A program made the position numbers and the translations under genes. Positions 12,201-23,848 of a DNA stretch of 49,507 nt are shown piece after piece. How positions within the stretch are numbered: the stretch's first letter is position 1; every line of letters starts with the position of its first letter. Where the stretch lies: positions 94,966 through 144,472 of the forward strand of contig MZZL01000050.1 of the NCBI GenBank assembly GCA_002749535.1. Direction: 5' to 3'. This stretch comes from Apophysomyces variabilis. Its lineage: Eukaryota; Mucoromycota; Mucoromycetes; Mucorales; Mucoraceae. The notes below the pieces were generated by a model that did no database searches, was not told the origin of the DNA, and was given only the letters and a program-made list of their open reading frames with translations.

Positions 12201-12906
12201 TGTAGATAGATACAGAGTGATCGCAAAAAAAAATAAAGGTAAGATACAAAAAACTGTTCAAAACGAAGTGACTTATATATGTATATTTATCATAGAAATT
12301 TTTTGCACAGGATGTTAGATCTATATTGGATAAGATGATCGTTCTCAAAGAAGACATCAGATCTATATTGGATAAGATGATTCCTGTATAGTAGCGTTAT
12401 GGTATGATAGATCACTTGCACCATCTTTGGACATTGACAGATCTACTTGCAGTGTATGACCTTTGCTGCATGTGTAACAACAAGCAATTACTGATTTTGA
12501 TACCGCCATCATCCATCTCTGCCCGTGTCTTTGACAGATCGCTTTTCCCTATTTGGGACTTCATCAATGTAGCACGACCAACGGCATCTATGAACAACTG
12601 ATAAACGCAGTCTTTCATCATCATTTGCCATCTTTTCTTGTCAATAATCATCTCTATCTCGTTAGATTTCCGCCATCAGCCGTTATATCTTGCAATCATT
12701 TTAGCATTGTTCATTACGTTCAACTATGATCTTATTATAATCTCTTTGAATTGCGTGATTATCAATTACTTCATCATCAATCAGGGTTTGTATTAGTAAC
12801 AACATTCCATAGGTGATAGTAAAGCTACATATATATATATAGCTAACAGTTAAGTGATTATACTGCATCTATCTCTCACATCTTTCTTTCCTAACTTTAT
12901 ATCAAC
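12201..12906. promoter_or_regulatory. Divergent promoter region of CACTA-1 with direct repeats
   Basis: Separates the two divergent element genes. It holds a 30-bp direct repeat at 12311-12340 and 12353-12382 (core ATCTATATTGGATAAGATGA). The same pair recurs, inverted, in the equivalent place of CACTA-3 (32469-32540). A TATATATATATA run at 12830-12841 is a likely TATA element for the companion gene. The shared repeat pair suggests a regulatory or protein-binding site. I see no gene here. Confidence 0.5.
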
Positions 12907-13596
12907 ATATCCTCTACTACTTTGAATAACAAACGCCTTAGAGAAGATTCTGAGACCCGTATGGCCAGAATTCTGATGGAAATGATTTAAGCCAAATTAC
13001 CTGACATGATCAAAGCTGCCATTGAAAAGGTGTTGCAAAGATGGGAGGAAAGTGGCCTTATCTTGCTGAGCAGTCAGCAATCCTTTGACGAATCTCAGGG
13101 ATCCTGCAATCATCTAAGAGTTGAGCCAATTGTCTATAGGGATGTGCCTCCATCAAGATCAATTCCAAATGACGCCTGGGAAAATAGTGAGCTGAAGGAA
13201 TGCTATCTTCCTGATAGTATGCCTGAAGCTACCAAGTTGTGGTTAAAAGGAAAAGACATGAAGCATATCAGCAAAAACTCAGTGGTAAAGAGTTTGCAGT
13301 TTCTCATATTTATACAGAATCCTCAACAGCCTCCACTTGTTCTTCAAGATCTGTACACGGCTCTGGGGAGAAAAGCCAACATGGTAGTAGAGCAATTGGA
13401 GAAGGCATGTGAATTCTCTTCATAACAAAAACCTTGGAGCCAGATGCCCGCTGACAAACGTGAGCTCACTTACATGACAATGGAGCAACAGGGGCTTCAG
13501 ATCGGAGTGCCCTTAGACGTCTGTGAGGGTCACTGGGGTGCCAATTTCCTCATCACTTGTAGATGGGAAAACGGCTATAACCGTAGAAACAAGTAA
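12907..13596 (+). pseudogene. CACTA-1 companion protein, pseudogene
   Basis: Homologous to the companion frames at 39180-39845, 31279-31944 and 45513-46217. The start codon is ATA at 12907 where the CACTA-3 copy has ATG. TAA interrupts the N-terminal region near 12988 and again at 13423, after which the same frame continues to HWGANFLITCRWENGYNRRNK and TAA at 13594. The family shows an N-terminal basic/helical part, a PP(S)-W/S-IP block, a leucine-rich central helical region and a strongly conserved C-terminus (PLD-C-E-WGA-FLI-RW-N-YN). I know no named domain for it. By position it corresponds to the TnpA-type accessory gene of CACTA elements. Confidence 0.7.
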
Positions 13597-14654
13597 GACA
13601 GTCAGATTGAATTATGCAATTTATTTATTGATGTCATTATTAGGAAAAGTGCGCAGGCAAATGGTGTTGAAGGCAATGTCACTGAATAGACTCTTTGATT
13701 CTTTTTGACAGCATAGTGCTGAATAGTGCGCTCTAAAAGAGACAGAAGGGGAGGGGACAGGGCAGGGCAGGTGGAAGGGAGGGTGAGAACTTAGGCGGGA
13801 AAAAAATTGGCCAATAAAACCTTTTTTTTCCAATGACTAAAAAAACTAATTTTTCTCACTTTGCCTACTTTTTTGCTCTTTCTTTTGCTTTTATTTCACC
13901 TTTTACTCTTTGTAACCTTGTTTCATTATGGTTGAATAGTTATAAGTGCACATTACCTGTTATATTTTTACTGACATCTGATTACATAAAGTACAACTAC
14001 TACAATCCAATGCCTGTAGAAACTACTGGCATCATATACAATTCATATTTGCATCGTGTATACCTTTTCCTAATGTTAAAGGTAGGCCGTTATTTTACTG
14101 CACTATTATTGTTATTCCTTTTCATTGCTTTAACCTTTGTCTCCTTCCTATGTAGCTAACCAAAACAACTTCTAACAATTGCATATCACTTATGTTCAAG
14201 CACTCATTCAGGTAAATCAACTAGTTCTATTACCTACTTTATACTTACCACCCAAGTTTAGCTTTATTGATCTTTTCTTGTCGTTTATTTTATTGTAAGT
14301 GTTTCTTCATTCATAACAATAGCCTCTTAGTTTTTTCTCTTTTTTTTTTAGTTTTTGGGTCTAGTTATCTTTATCATTCTCATACTAGTAATAACGACGT
14401 TTATATTTTGAATCTTTTTCTTACTCACTATATTAGGCCATACTCCTTGTTTACTGAAGACTTATTGTTCTGTTCACGCGCTTATTACATGGCCAAAGCA
14501 CACGATCATAGTTCTTTATTGCTCTGGTATATTAAAGCAGGTGCGTGATTATAGGATATAGTATTTGTTACAGCTTCCTTTAACATTTGGTAAGTGCAGT
14601 AAAGTAGAAAGATATATTAGGTGTATGTTATTGTTTGTGTAAATGCAGGGGTCG

Positions 14655-14928
14655 TTTTATCCAATAAAAACCATTACTTGTTATCACTACTTTTCACTAC
14701 TTTCTCTAATGTGAGTGATCACTACTTTAAGTGAAATTTCCCTACTTTCAGTAATCACTACTTTTCTCTCTTTTTCACTATTTTACAAAAATAGGGATCC
14801 TTACTTTAAGTGAACTTTCCCTACTTTTAGTGATCACTACTTTTCTCTCTTTTTCACTACTTGACAAAAATAGGGATCCCTACTTTTAGGGATTTTCCCT
14901 ACTTTTAGTAAACCCTGTTATCATAGTG
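14655..14928. repeat. CACTA-1 right subterminal array and TIR
   Basis: Repeated TTCCCTACTTTTAGTGATCACTACTTTTC-type motifs, the inverse of the left-end motifs, with a duplicated block (about 14729-14805 and 14806-14880). It ends in GTAAACCCTGTTATCATAGTG, the inverted partner of the left tip. Confidence 0.85.
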
Positions 14929-16470
14929 TATGTGGATCATTTATCGCTCCAATGGTTCTGAGACCAGAAGAACCCCACTGGCAGACTAGTACAATGGATG
15001 AACAAACTTGAGTCATATAATCCAGATATTCAATACAGGCCTGGACATGAGAATACCATTCCTGATCTATTATCTTGTCTTGATGGGCTGGAATGTGAAC
15101 CTGCCAGTGTAGATATAGAACCAAAATATCTATATACAACAAAGCTGGAGGAAACAATTACCAACCCCATCTAGGATTGGCTGAAGTTTTATACAAGAGA
15201 CCCAAGAACATGGCCACCAGCTATTAAAGATAAGTTGGAAAAGAACAAAAAACCACTTTGCACTCCATGATCAAATGGTTTTCTACAAGCTCTCAGGTAC
15301 AACGTCTAAAGAATTACGCTACGTCCAATTTGCCAGGTGGGCTGATCTTGTCAAAGACTTCCATAAAGGTTTCAGCCATAGTGGAGGGAATACACTGTAT
15401 GATCTGATGAAGAGAAGATAGTGGTGGCCCTCAATGAAAGAGGATATCCAAAGCTGGATTAAATCATGCCCTCAATGTCAACTTTCCACTAATAATGACA
15501 AGCATCTTCACAAGGCCCCTATGCATCTATTGGAAATTCCAAACGCCTTCTTTAGATGGCACCTTGATTTCATTGGCGAACTTCCTGAGATGGAAAAGGG
15601 CAATTGCTATTTACTAGTGGCAGTAGACTACTTGACAAATTGGCCAATTGCACGAGCTGTTCTTGAAGTGACTGGTCAAGCTATTGTCAAGTTTATCTAC
15701 AAAGAGATCGTTGTATGCTTTGGTTGTTCAGACGAGATCCTAACAGATCATGGTACAAACTTTATATTGAACGTTGTTGTGCAATATGTCCGCCTCTTGA
15801 AAACGAACCACACATTGACCTCAGCGTTTCATCCATAAATAAATGGAAAATGTGAATGGCTAAATCAGACACTGAAGAAAATGCTTAAGAAGTACGTCAA
15901 TGGCAACGTCTATATCTGGGATAATTTTTTGGAAACAGCACTTTGGGCATGTCATATAAGAAAACATCGAACCACTGGCTTCAGTCCCTTTTACTTAACT
16001 TATAGTTGAGAACCCAAGCTCTCTGGAGACCTGGTAAATCCTCTTATCAAAACAGCACAACAAGAACTGGAACCAGAATTACTGGTTGACGACGCTTTAA
16101 CTTATTTGCGCAAGTTATATGAAGCAAGACGAACAGCAGAAATTCATATAAAATAAAATGCAGAAGCAGACAAGAAACAATGGGATAAAGTGATGAAAAC
16201 ATCAACACAAGTTTTCCAGCCAGGTGATCTGGTATTACTTCGGCATGAAGCCAAAAAAGGACTTGAGTTTTCATGGATGGGCCCATATACTGTTGTCAAG
16301 ACCAACCCTGATACTGATACTTATCAACTACATGAAGTCAATGGCAAGCCTTATTCCTCATGGGTTCACACAGACTGTCTGCGCCCCACCAATGTCACTA
16401 GCAAAACTGCAAATCAATCTTGGTATATTCTTCAAATAGCTCATACTCAAACCAACCAGAGTATATCTTG
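14929..16470 (+). pseudogene. Ty3-1 pol fragment: RNase H end and integrase
   Basis: Starts at the VDHLSLQWF block of RNase H, followed by QYRPGHENTIPDLLS. The integrase follows: zinc region (FHKGFSHSGGN ... CPQCQ near 15360-15480), catalytic core with WHLDFIGELP (first Asp), ILTDHGTNF (second Asp, 15735-15765) and a C-terminal region with FQPGDLVLLRHEAKKG and GPYTVVKTNPDT (16200-16330). No chromodomain is visible before the sequence breaks at NA-B. Defects: several in-frame stops (for example TAG at 15419, TAA at 15836, TAG near 16006, TAA near 16154) and a frameshift near 15255. When intact the product would process and integrate element cDNA. Confidence 0.85.
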
Positions 16471-17312
16471 ACTCAATTTTTTTTCCTTTCTTCTTTTCCC
16501 TTCTTCTTTTTCACCTTTGGTATTCACTGCAGTTGAAAGGACGTTTTACCCTAGGTAAAATCTGGGTAAAACGTCAAATATTACCCACATTTTACTCACA
16601 TTTTACCCACGTTTTACCCAGTGGGTAAAACTTTTGAGAAGTGGATGAAACGTACCTTTTACCCACATTTTACCCACGTTTTACCCACCTTCTATACCAT
16701 TATTAATTGGATAAAACAGTATGTGTCAGATGTAATTACATTAATGCTATTGGACTAAGTTGTATGCATTTAACAACTAACATTAAAATTCTATTCGACC
16801 ATATTCTTTTCTTTAAGCTCTTTTATTGGATTAACTTGCTTACAACAATACATGCTATTAGAGCTAATGATTCTTATCTAGTCTTTCTGATTGGATGCTC
16901 TTTTTATTGCATTCATTATTTTAGCCAATAATATACACTTCTTTATCATGTATAACAACACTTCTTAGCCTTATATATAGAGAAAACAAACATTTTTATT
17001 TTATTAAAGATATATAATATAATGTATAAACAGGTATCTAACTTTACGATTAGATCTATATAATCTTACCTAATTACTGAAGGCTAAAGAAGTATAGAAT
17101 TTAAAAAATGATAATTAGTAAAATATACAGCATAGCAATAACAAACAGCAACATTATATATAGGCCTACAAAAGATTATCTTGATGAGTAATCAAGTTAC
17201 AACATAAAAAAATATCTGTACCATTAAAACATGTGTCATGTTTCTCTGTTTTCATTTTTTTAAAGAAAGAAAAAGCTACTCTATAGACAAATAAAAAGTC
17301 AAGATTAGTCAC

Positions 17313-17665
17313 TGTCGTATCTATAGCTATAATGGATACTCTCATTACTCCGATTATGTCTAAATAGGGAAGATAGACTTTAAATATGAACTTATATAAT
17401 ATGGGATTAAGCAATCTTAACTCAGTTCCTTAATACAATGAACAATGCCAAGCTTCTATGATCTGCTACAGAGAAGTCTCTCCATTATAGAAGGCAATTA
17501 CAAATCACTTAATACAAAGCATAGTCCATAATCACAGTCCTGTCTATCTAGACCCACAGACATTTTAGTATAAAAGAGTAATGTTTTTATTTGAATAAAG
17601 ATCATCCTACATTGAGTCTCACGTATATTGCTTGTCTCTTTTTTCTTATCAGATAAAACATTACA
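17313..17665 (+). repeat. Ty3-2 5' LTR
   Basis: 353 bp, TGTCGTATC...AAACATTACA. It includes a TATA box TATAAAAG at 17569-17576 and a possible polyadenylation signal GAATAAAG just downstream. It differs from the 3' LTR at 18 sites by hand alignment, all transitions, with no length change. Confidence 0.95.
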
Positions 17666-18950
17666 TTTTTTTACATGAATTCTCGAATCATGTCTCAATC
17701 CAACATACCTGCTACTGGTTTCTCTGGTTCTTCTGGTTCCTCTGGTTCTCCTGGTATCTCTAACTCACCTGCAATGTCCGTTGACTTGCAACTGAGCGAT
17801 GTTTCCTCTTTTTTAGGTTCTGAGGCTGGTTCAGTGTCTACTTCTAGTAGCATTGACTGCAAAAAAGAGGCTATCGAATGAATGTTGGAAAGGTTGGCTA
17901 CTTTGGCTAAACGCTTGACCATGGATCTTCCTGCTGAGGAGCTCGCTGCTGTTCGTGAACAGTATGAGCAACTCAATAAAAATCTTGAGATAGTGTTGTC
18001 CACTTACCGCCAGTTAATAAAAAAAACCCAAGACCACCACGGCGTCTACTACAGTTCCCATCTCCTGCACTATGGTTCTTCCCAGTGACTTACCTCTATT
18101 CCAATGGTCTGGCAACGTCATTGATTCTAAGAAGACAGTCTTTGAGACTGTAGAGGAATGTCTTGACTGGTTTGAGGACGTGGTGCAATCCTACCATCAA
18201 AGCATGGATGACAATTGGCACCTCCTTCTTCCTCGTATGTTGTCACTGGAACAACGTTCCTGGTTTGACGCCCATTTACGTCCATATCCGGAAAGACCCT
18301 GGTCCTTTGCGCACAAGGTTATTATGAAGAAATATGGCATCAACAATGCCGAACGCCAAGCCCAACGAAGCAAGGATCTCATCAACTTGACCATGTCAAA
18401 AAACAAATCGGTCGATAGATACACAGATAGGGATCGTCAAAAATCCATGATCTGTTTATCTGATCCGATCCGTATCTGTTTAAGTCGGATACAGATCGCT
18501 AGTTTTGAATCCGTTTTATAAATGGATCAGATTGCTTCAATCCGATCTGATCCATTTAATCCGTTTAGTATCACTTGGCTTTTTTCAAAAGATTTTTCAT
18601 CGTACATATAAGAAACAAGAAATAATCTGATAGTTGAACAATAACACAATGACGTTTGCCTTGTGTTGAATAAGTTTATTATTAGCAGCCTCTATTTAAG
18701 TGTTGGTTGCACTATTCTTGGTTGTATGAATATAAACGCTGCACATTATGAATGAGTAATTGCATAGCGTATACAATGTAAAAAAGCAACAAAAGGTTAA
18801 TAAAAAAAGCGTTGTCAGGGGCTTCAGAAAATATAGATTGAGTTGACTGCAGTTGTTTTTACTGAATGGGATGACGAGTCTATAAAGTACTATATGAAGC
18901 ATAGCTCAGTTAATGAACAGAAAGTAAATTGCAAGAAAACACACTAGTAA

Positions 18951-19228
18951 AGGCGCAGTAGTATTAAGCAGAGGTGGAATGGCGGGAAAAAAAAGATGGT
19001 GGTCAACGTAAGAGCGCAGTATTATTAAGCAGAGATGGAATGGCGGAAAAAAAGATGGTGGTCAACGTAAGTGCGCAGTATTATTAAGCAGAGGTGGAAT
19101 GGCAGAAAAAAAGATGGTGGTCAACGTAAGAGCGCAGTATTATTAAGCAGAGGTGGAATGGTGGAAAAAAAGATGGTGGTCAACGTAAGTGCGCAGTATT
19201 ATTAAGCAGAGGTGGAATGGTGGAAATA
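18951..19228 (+). repeat. 59-bp tandem repeat in hAT-2 5' region
   Basis: About 4.7 copies of a 59-bp unit containing GCGCAGTATTATTAAGCAGA and GATGGTGGTCAACGTAAG. The first base of successive units alternates between AGCGCAG and TGCGCAG, hinting at duplication in pairs. The GCGCAGTA core resembles the GCCGCAGTAA motif repeated upstream of the other hAT transposases. Confidence 0.9.
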
Positions 19229-19529
19229 AGCGCGATTGAAGAATGGCAATAGAAATTTGGAAACAGTAGCTTAATGAAGACAAGAACTCTTCAGTTTATT
19301 GATTTCGCAATGTAGAAATGAATAATTCTAAGCTTATTTAAAACTTACCTTATCCCTACTATATACACTACTGTGCAAAGCATATGCAAAAGAAAAAGTA
19401 GTTGCCATAGTAAAAGCTTACATAACCCAAGTCATCGCAGTAAAAGCTTACATAACCCATGTTGTCAAAGTAAAGGCTTATGTAAAAACTAATGGCTTCC
19501 CCTGAATCCAAGATACTGCGGCAAAACAC

Positions 19530-19537
19530 TATAAATA
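19530..19537 (+). promoter_or_regulatory. TATA box of hAT-2 transposase
   Basis: TATAAATA 63 bp before the transposase ATG, with a GCGGCAAAAC motif just upstream. Equivalent boxes lie before hAT-1 (2843-2850) and hAT-3 (35955-35962). Confidence 0.6.
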
Positions 19538-19599
19538 CCTGTCTTGTTATGAATCGTTTTTTGTCTGAACACATTCTCCTCGTTTATACTATCTTTGCT

Positions 19600-21860
19600 A
19601 TGCAGTTCTCAGTTGCCGAATCTTCAACAAGCGCTCAGAAGAGACAATCCTATGATACTTTTGTAGGCTTAAAATATATATGATTGTATCTAACCTTTTC
19701 TAGGAATCATCCTCTTTGGTTATATCTGACGTGGAAGACAATGAATCCACTACCAGTTTTTCGCGGCAAGAATCGTATATGTCTCTTGTTGCAGAACCAA
19801 GCAACGATGATCTTTCAGAACAAGGATCATCAATTGGCTCGTCCAACAAAAAGCAAAAGTCTGCTACCAGTTGGATATTCTTGAATGGCTGGGCAACTCG
19901 ACAAAATGTAAACGGTGCTAGTACAATTGCTTGCAACTTTACAAGTCCTCATGGTGTAAAATGCCAACAGATTTATGTCAGTTCTACTAGCTCCACTGGA
20001 AATATGCTCAAGCATCTTCGATCTAAACACAAAATTACCAAGGATTCTCCTGCCGCCACCTCTGACAACACTTTCCTTACTGCTGGGCCAATGGATAGGT
20101 TCATTTCAACCGTCGATGGAAAGCGTATAAACCAAACGTTCAGCAAAGAAAAATTCCGTGAGCTCCTTCTTGCCGATGTAATTGCTACTGCATCTCCATA
20201 TACATCTGTCGAAAGAAAAACGTTGCAGGAATTGATATACTTTGCATACAACGCACCGGATCTCACAAGTCTAAAGCTACCTAGTTCAACGACCATCAAG
20301 CGTGATCTGGAAAAATCTTATCAAAGATATGAACAAGAAATTGCAACCTTGCTACAAGAGCAACCTTACCTTTGCTATACCATGGATGGTTGGACTAGTG
20401 ACATGAAAGACGCATTTCTTGGCATAACCGCACACTGGATTGACAAAGACTGGATACAGCAATCAGTCATCATTGGTTTTGAACTGCTTTACGGACCCCA
20501 TTCCACGGTGAACATGGCAGAAACGATGATGGATGTGTTGCGTAAATATGATCTTACATCTAAGCCATTCTTCTTGACGACGGATAACGCATCCAATATG
20601 ACGGCACTTGCAAGGGAACTAGAGCGGATGGTGGGAAGTGAAGTCTTTGCAGCAAAGGACAACCATATCCCATATATGGGTCACACTTTCAACTTGGCTG
20701 TCCAGGCAATTCTACGTGATGGTTTGCGCGCAGAGGCATTGGAAGAGAAGAAAGGCAATCTGACAGATGATATGGAACAAGATGTTGAGCACCGTCCTGG
20801 TGAAAGTGTTGGTAAGGATCATATTATCCAGAAATACACTATGACTAACAGTTCTCCTTACCAGGTGGTGTCATTAGACGATTGTGTCAAGGCATTATTA
20901 AAATTCAAGCATCACCACAAAGACGGGCATTGTACAAGCGATTCTGCAATTCAAACGATGTAAGCAACAAGGAATTGATTGTTGATGTCAGAACGCGATG
21001 GAACTCCACTCTTGAAATGCTCAAGAGAGCATATGAACAGCGAGAAGCATACAACGCCACTTGTTGTTCAATACAAGAGCTTTCTGAATATGCGCTTTCT
21101 ACAAATGATTGGTTGCAAGTTATTGAAGTGAAAACCCTTTTATCCAGCTTTGATACATTTACTGCCCTGCTTTCTGGTTCAAAATACCCATCAATCAACG
21201 CTTCCATGATTGCATACAACTGGCTCTTTGATCACATTGAGGACTATAGAGAAAAGAAAATTGAAGTAAGTATTTGTGAAAACCTATGGTTCAATATGAT
21301 ACTTACTTTCGGTACCATAGTCCTTTCCTGAAATCACTCTTGCTGCTGAACGTGCCCATGACAAATTGAAAAAGTATTACAGTCGCGCAATTGCACCCAT
21401 CTATTCCATTGCCACTGCTTTGGATCCTCGGGCAAAGTATGGATGGTGGGAAGAGGTGTCATGGCCGGCTGAATGGATAGGCCAAGCAAGGGATGCAGTT
21501 GAACAAGCGTGGGCAGATGAATTTCGACCAACAGCTGCAATGGTTGCAAATGAAGAAAGCAGTAAAGTACAACTCTTCAAACTGATGCCGCCTAGGGATC
21601 AACTGACTGATTACATTGCGGAGCTACGAACTGATGGAAGCATGGACGTTTTGGAGTACTGGAGAAGTCGCAGTGGGCAATGGCAACAGTTGTCGCAAAT
21701 GGCATTGAGGTATCTGGCAGTTCCTGCAAGTTCAGTTCCTTGTGAGCGTTGCTTTTCACGAGCAAAGTTCTTTATCCTACCAGAGCGCAATTGGCTGTTG
21801 CTGGAGTCGTTGAAACAGTCAGTTCTCTTTGATTCGTGGAGAAAGTTTTTAGATTGTTAG
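19600..21860 (+). CDS. hAT-2 transposase, four exons, 703 aa
   Basis: Exons 19600-19662, 19704-20811, 20865-21265 and 21321-21860 (TAG stop). Introns are 41, 53 and 55 bp with GT...AG ends. Exon 1 begins MQFSVAESS; its length (63 nt) and position are conserved in hAT-1 and hAT-3, which supports this start. A BED-type zinc finger spans about residues 75-128 (WIF...CNF...VKC...HLRSKH). Catalytic blocks are TMDGWTSD (~247) and TTDNASNM (~312). The hAT dimerisation region is about residues 630-692 (LEYWRS...ALRYLAVPASSVPCERCFS). It is expected to act in the nucleus, binding subterminal motifs and doing cut-and-paste transposition with 8-bp duplications. No stops or frameshifts are found, unlike its relatives here. 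Confidence 0.9.
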
Positions 21861-23848
21861 AGGAAAGAAGAGCGGGAAAAGAGTGAATGGAAAAAATAGA
21901 GAGGGCAAAAAAAAGTTTTTTTATGAAATAAAGCCACTGCTTCCCCAAAATACACGTCTCTTTTTTTTTTGTTCAAACGTATTCACTTTCCCTTTGCTTT
22001 TATAACCTCTTCTTCATTAGGATTCCGACGATTATTTTCACTACGTCTCAACATCTGCTGTTACATGACATTATATGAGGAATGTTCCTTTTACTCATCT
22101 GCTTCTTACTTTGTCCTTATATCTTTCTTTTACTATCAGAAAATAAAGTGACTCACGCACCAAAGCTTTTTATCACACTGTACCCTTCAGGCCACAAATA
22201 TGAACTTTATAACCAAGCAATGAGTACTGCTTTTACATGTCTTTTCTACAATTCAGAAAAAAAAGCAGCGCACTTTAGGCGTTTATATTCTACTCTTCAG
22301 CTATTACGATTAGCAATGAGTTACCACTACCACTTTTTTCTTTTATTCTTAGTTTGATCATCGGAAAAAATTATCATACCTTTGTATGCACCATGACACG
22401 ATTCCATCTGTAACATCAGCGATCTCATCTTGCATTCAGATTCTGTTACAATCCATTATTGTCCCTTTCTAAAACATTCTCCTTTTATTATGCATACGTT
22501 TACCAACGGATAAAGCGCAAATTGATGCTAGACTCTTATGCCTTATAATTCTTACATATTATTGGTCTATCCATATCCGATCCGTCAATCCATCAGATAT
22601 ATACGGATCAGATATGGATCATCTGTTTATAAACGGATCAGATTCAGATAGGGGGTCAATCCGATCTGTATCTGACTTTGATGATCCCTATACACAGACA
22701 AATTCCATTGCATCTGTCATGAAGCTGGTTGGGAAAACGACCGCAAATCTGCTGCCATTTATATCAACTCTCTCATTCTAGAACTCGCCTACCATGTTTG
22801 GCTCGTGCAAGTGAACATGCCCTCAGAGCAACGGAGTAATGTTGACCATGCCGCTGCCATTGCCCACTCCTTGTATGAGAAGGTCATACTCTCTTGCCAC
22901 AGTTATGAATCTTGCAACGTGGTCATATCTGGTCTGTCTGGTGCTCGCCCTGGTGTGGTCGTCGCTTCCTCATCCTCTTCTTCTGGTCCTTCCAGGTCGT
23001 CTGATGTCAGTGGCAAGCAACACAAATCTGTCTGCAAATACTGCCGCATGCACGGCAAGGGCAAACATTCGTCTGAGGAATGCCGAGGTATCATTGACTT
23101 GCTGAAAAGCAAAGGTGGCCGGGTTCAAAAACCCTCAGGCAACGATCAGCATGCCAGTTCTCATGGTTCTGACAAACACAAGACGTGTTTCAAGTGTGGT
23201 GCTTCGTGGTCTCTGGGCCATTCTTGTGGAAAAGGCAAAACGTTGGCAATCTGCTTGGCCACTCTGGCCAAAAAGGATGACGTTGACTCCGCCGCCACTT
23301 CCACTTCCACCTCCACTCCAACCACTATAGAAGATGTGGTGATGGAGGAATCCGACCTGGACAACGCGTTTTACAATGCATGCACTATGTGTAAGTCAAC
23401 ACACGTAAAAGCTCTCTGTCCAGCACAAAACACTAATACTTTCTTTGTATCAATTGTCATACAGGATGAATCCTTGTGGGCTTTCATCAACACTAGCACT
23501 ACTTTCAGTGCTGTCTTCCCTTCTGTCTGCCGCCGCCTTTCATTGGTTGTGACACCTTGCTCCAGCAAGATCGGTCTGGCTTCTGCAGGAGCTTTTGTTG
23601 ATAGAATTGGTACAACAAAGAAAATAAAAGTTGTTCACAATGGAAAAACTGTCTTCCATTCTTTTGATGTGTTTGAATTAAATGAGAACGCCGATGTTTC
23701 CATTGGCATAGATCTTATGCCTCACCTTGGTATTTATCTTATGGGATTAGCTCCTTGCTGGCACAAATCTGGATTACCTCAATCACCTGAGCCTATTGAT
23801 CAGATAGAGCCCAACAATTCACCTGTTGGTTCCCTTCATGATCAATAA

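Larger units (their letters stand above)
8015..14928. mobile_element. CACTA-1: full-length two-gene CACTA transposon, inactive
   Basis: A 6.9-kb unit with TIRs CACTATAGTAACAGG... and, inverted, CACTATGATAACAGGG.... It carries subterminal motif arrays at both ends, a transposase gene on the minus strand and a companion gene on the plus strand, divergently arranged. The design matches CACTA/En-Spm elements. The expected 3-bp duplication is not found: the right flank is TAT within the Ty3-1 RNase H region, while the left flank is NA-A/hAT debris, so one side was probably rearranged. Both genes carry stops. The gene-free stretches 8393-8945 and 13597-14654 are element-internal DNA with no other feature I can name. 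Confidence 0.85.
18428..22690 (+). mobile_element. hAT-2: complete, apparently autonomous hAT transposon
   Basis: 4263 bp. Tips TAGGGATCGTCAAAA and, inverted from the right end, TAGGGATCATCAAAG. It is flanked by a perfect 8-bp duplication TACACAGA (18420-18427 and 22691-22698). Removing the element and one repeat copy restores the gag frame. Subterminal regions at both ends are dense in GGATCAGAT/ATCCGATC motifs. It encodes an uninterrupted four-exon transposase. Gene-free parts: 18500-18950 AT-rich subterminal DNA, 18951-19228 a tandem repeat, 21861-22560 3' non-coding DNA. It is the youngest layer of the four-element nest. Confidence 0.95.
17675..23848 (+). pseudogene. Ty3-2 gag and protease, split by hAT-2 and mutated
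   Basis: Coding parts are 17675-18427 and 22691-23848. ATG 17675 opens an S/G/P-rich N-terminus. TGA at 17879 interrupts it, and an A-run near 18021 requires a frame change to reach the main gag frame (LFQWSG... at 18087). hAT-2 interrupts after the YTD codons and the frame resumes exactly past the duplicated TACACAGA. Downstream lie a zinc knuckle (CKYCRMHGKGKHSSEEC, about 23032-23082) and a second CX2C...HXC motif. The protease block reads FINTSTTFS (near 23484), where families have D-[ST]-G-[AS], so the catalytic Asp is Asn and the Gly is Ser. TAA at 23846 then separates it from pol in the same frame. Confidence 0.85.

Noticed and set aside
13833..14548. Two hydrophobic ORFs (108 and 93 residues) as membrane proteins
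   Set aside because: F/L/Y-rich readings of T-rich DNA inside CACTA-1; the equivalent region of CACTA-3 does not preserve these frames.
8012..14931. 3-bp target duplication around CACTA-1
   Set aside because: Left flank TTT (or ATA beyond NA-A) and right flank TAT do not match; a rearranged side is more likely.
17666..17690. Primer-binding site after the Ty3-2 5' LTR
   Set aside because: The bases following the LTR are a T run and show no complementarity to a tRNA 3' end that I can recognise; self-priming or a different LTR end is possible but unproven.
18015..18035. Programmed frameshift in Ty3-2 gag at the A run
   Set aside because: The gag frame also has an in-frame TGA just upstream and other inactivating changes, so a decay mutation is the simpler reading.
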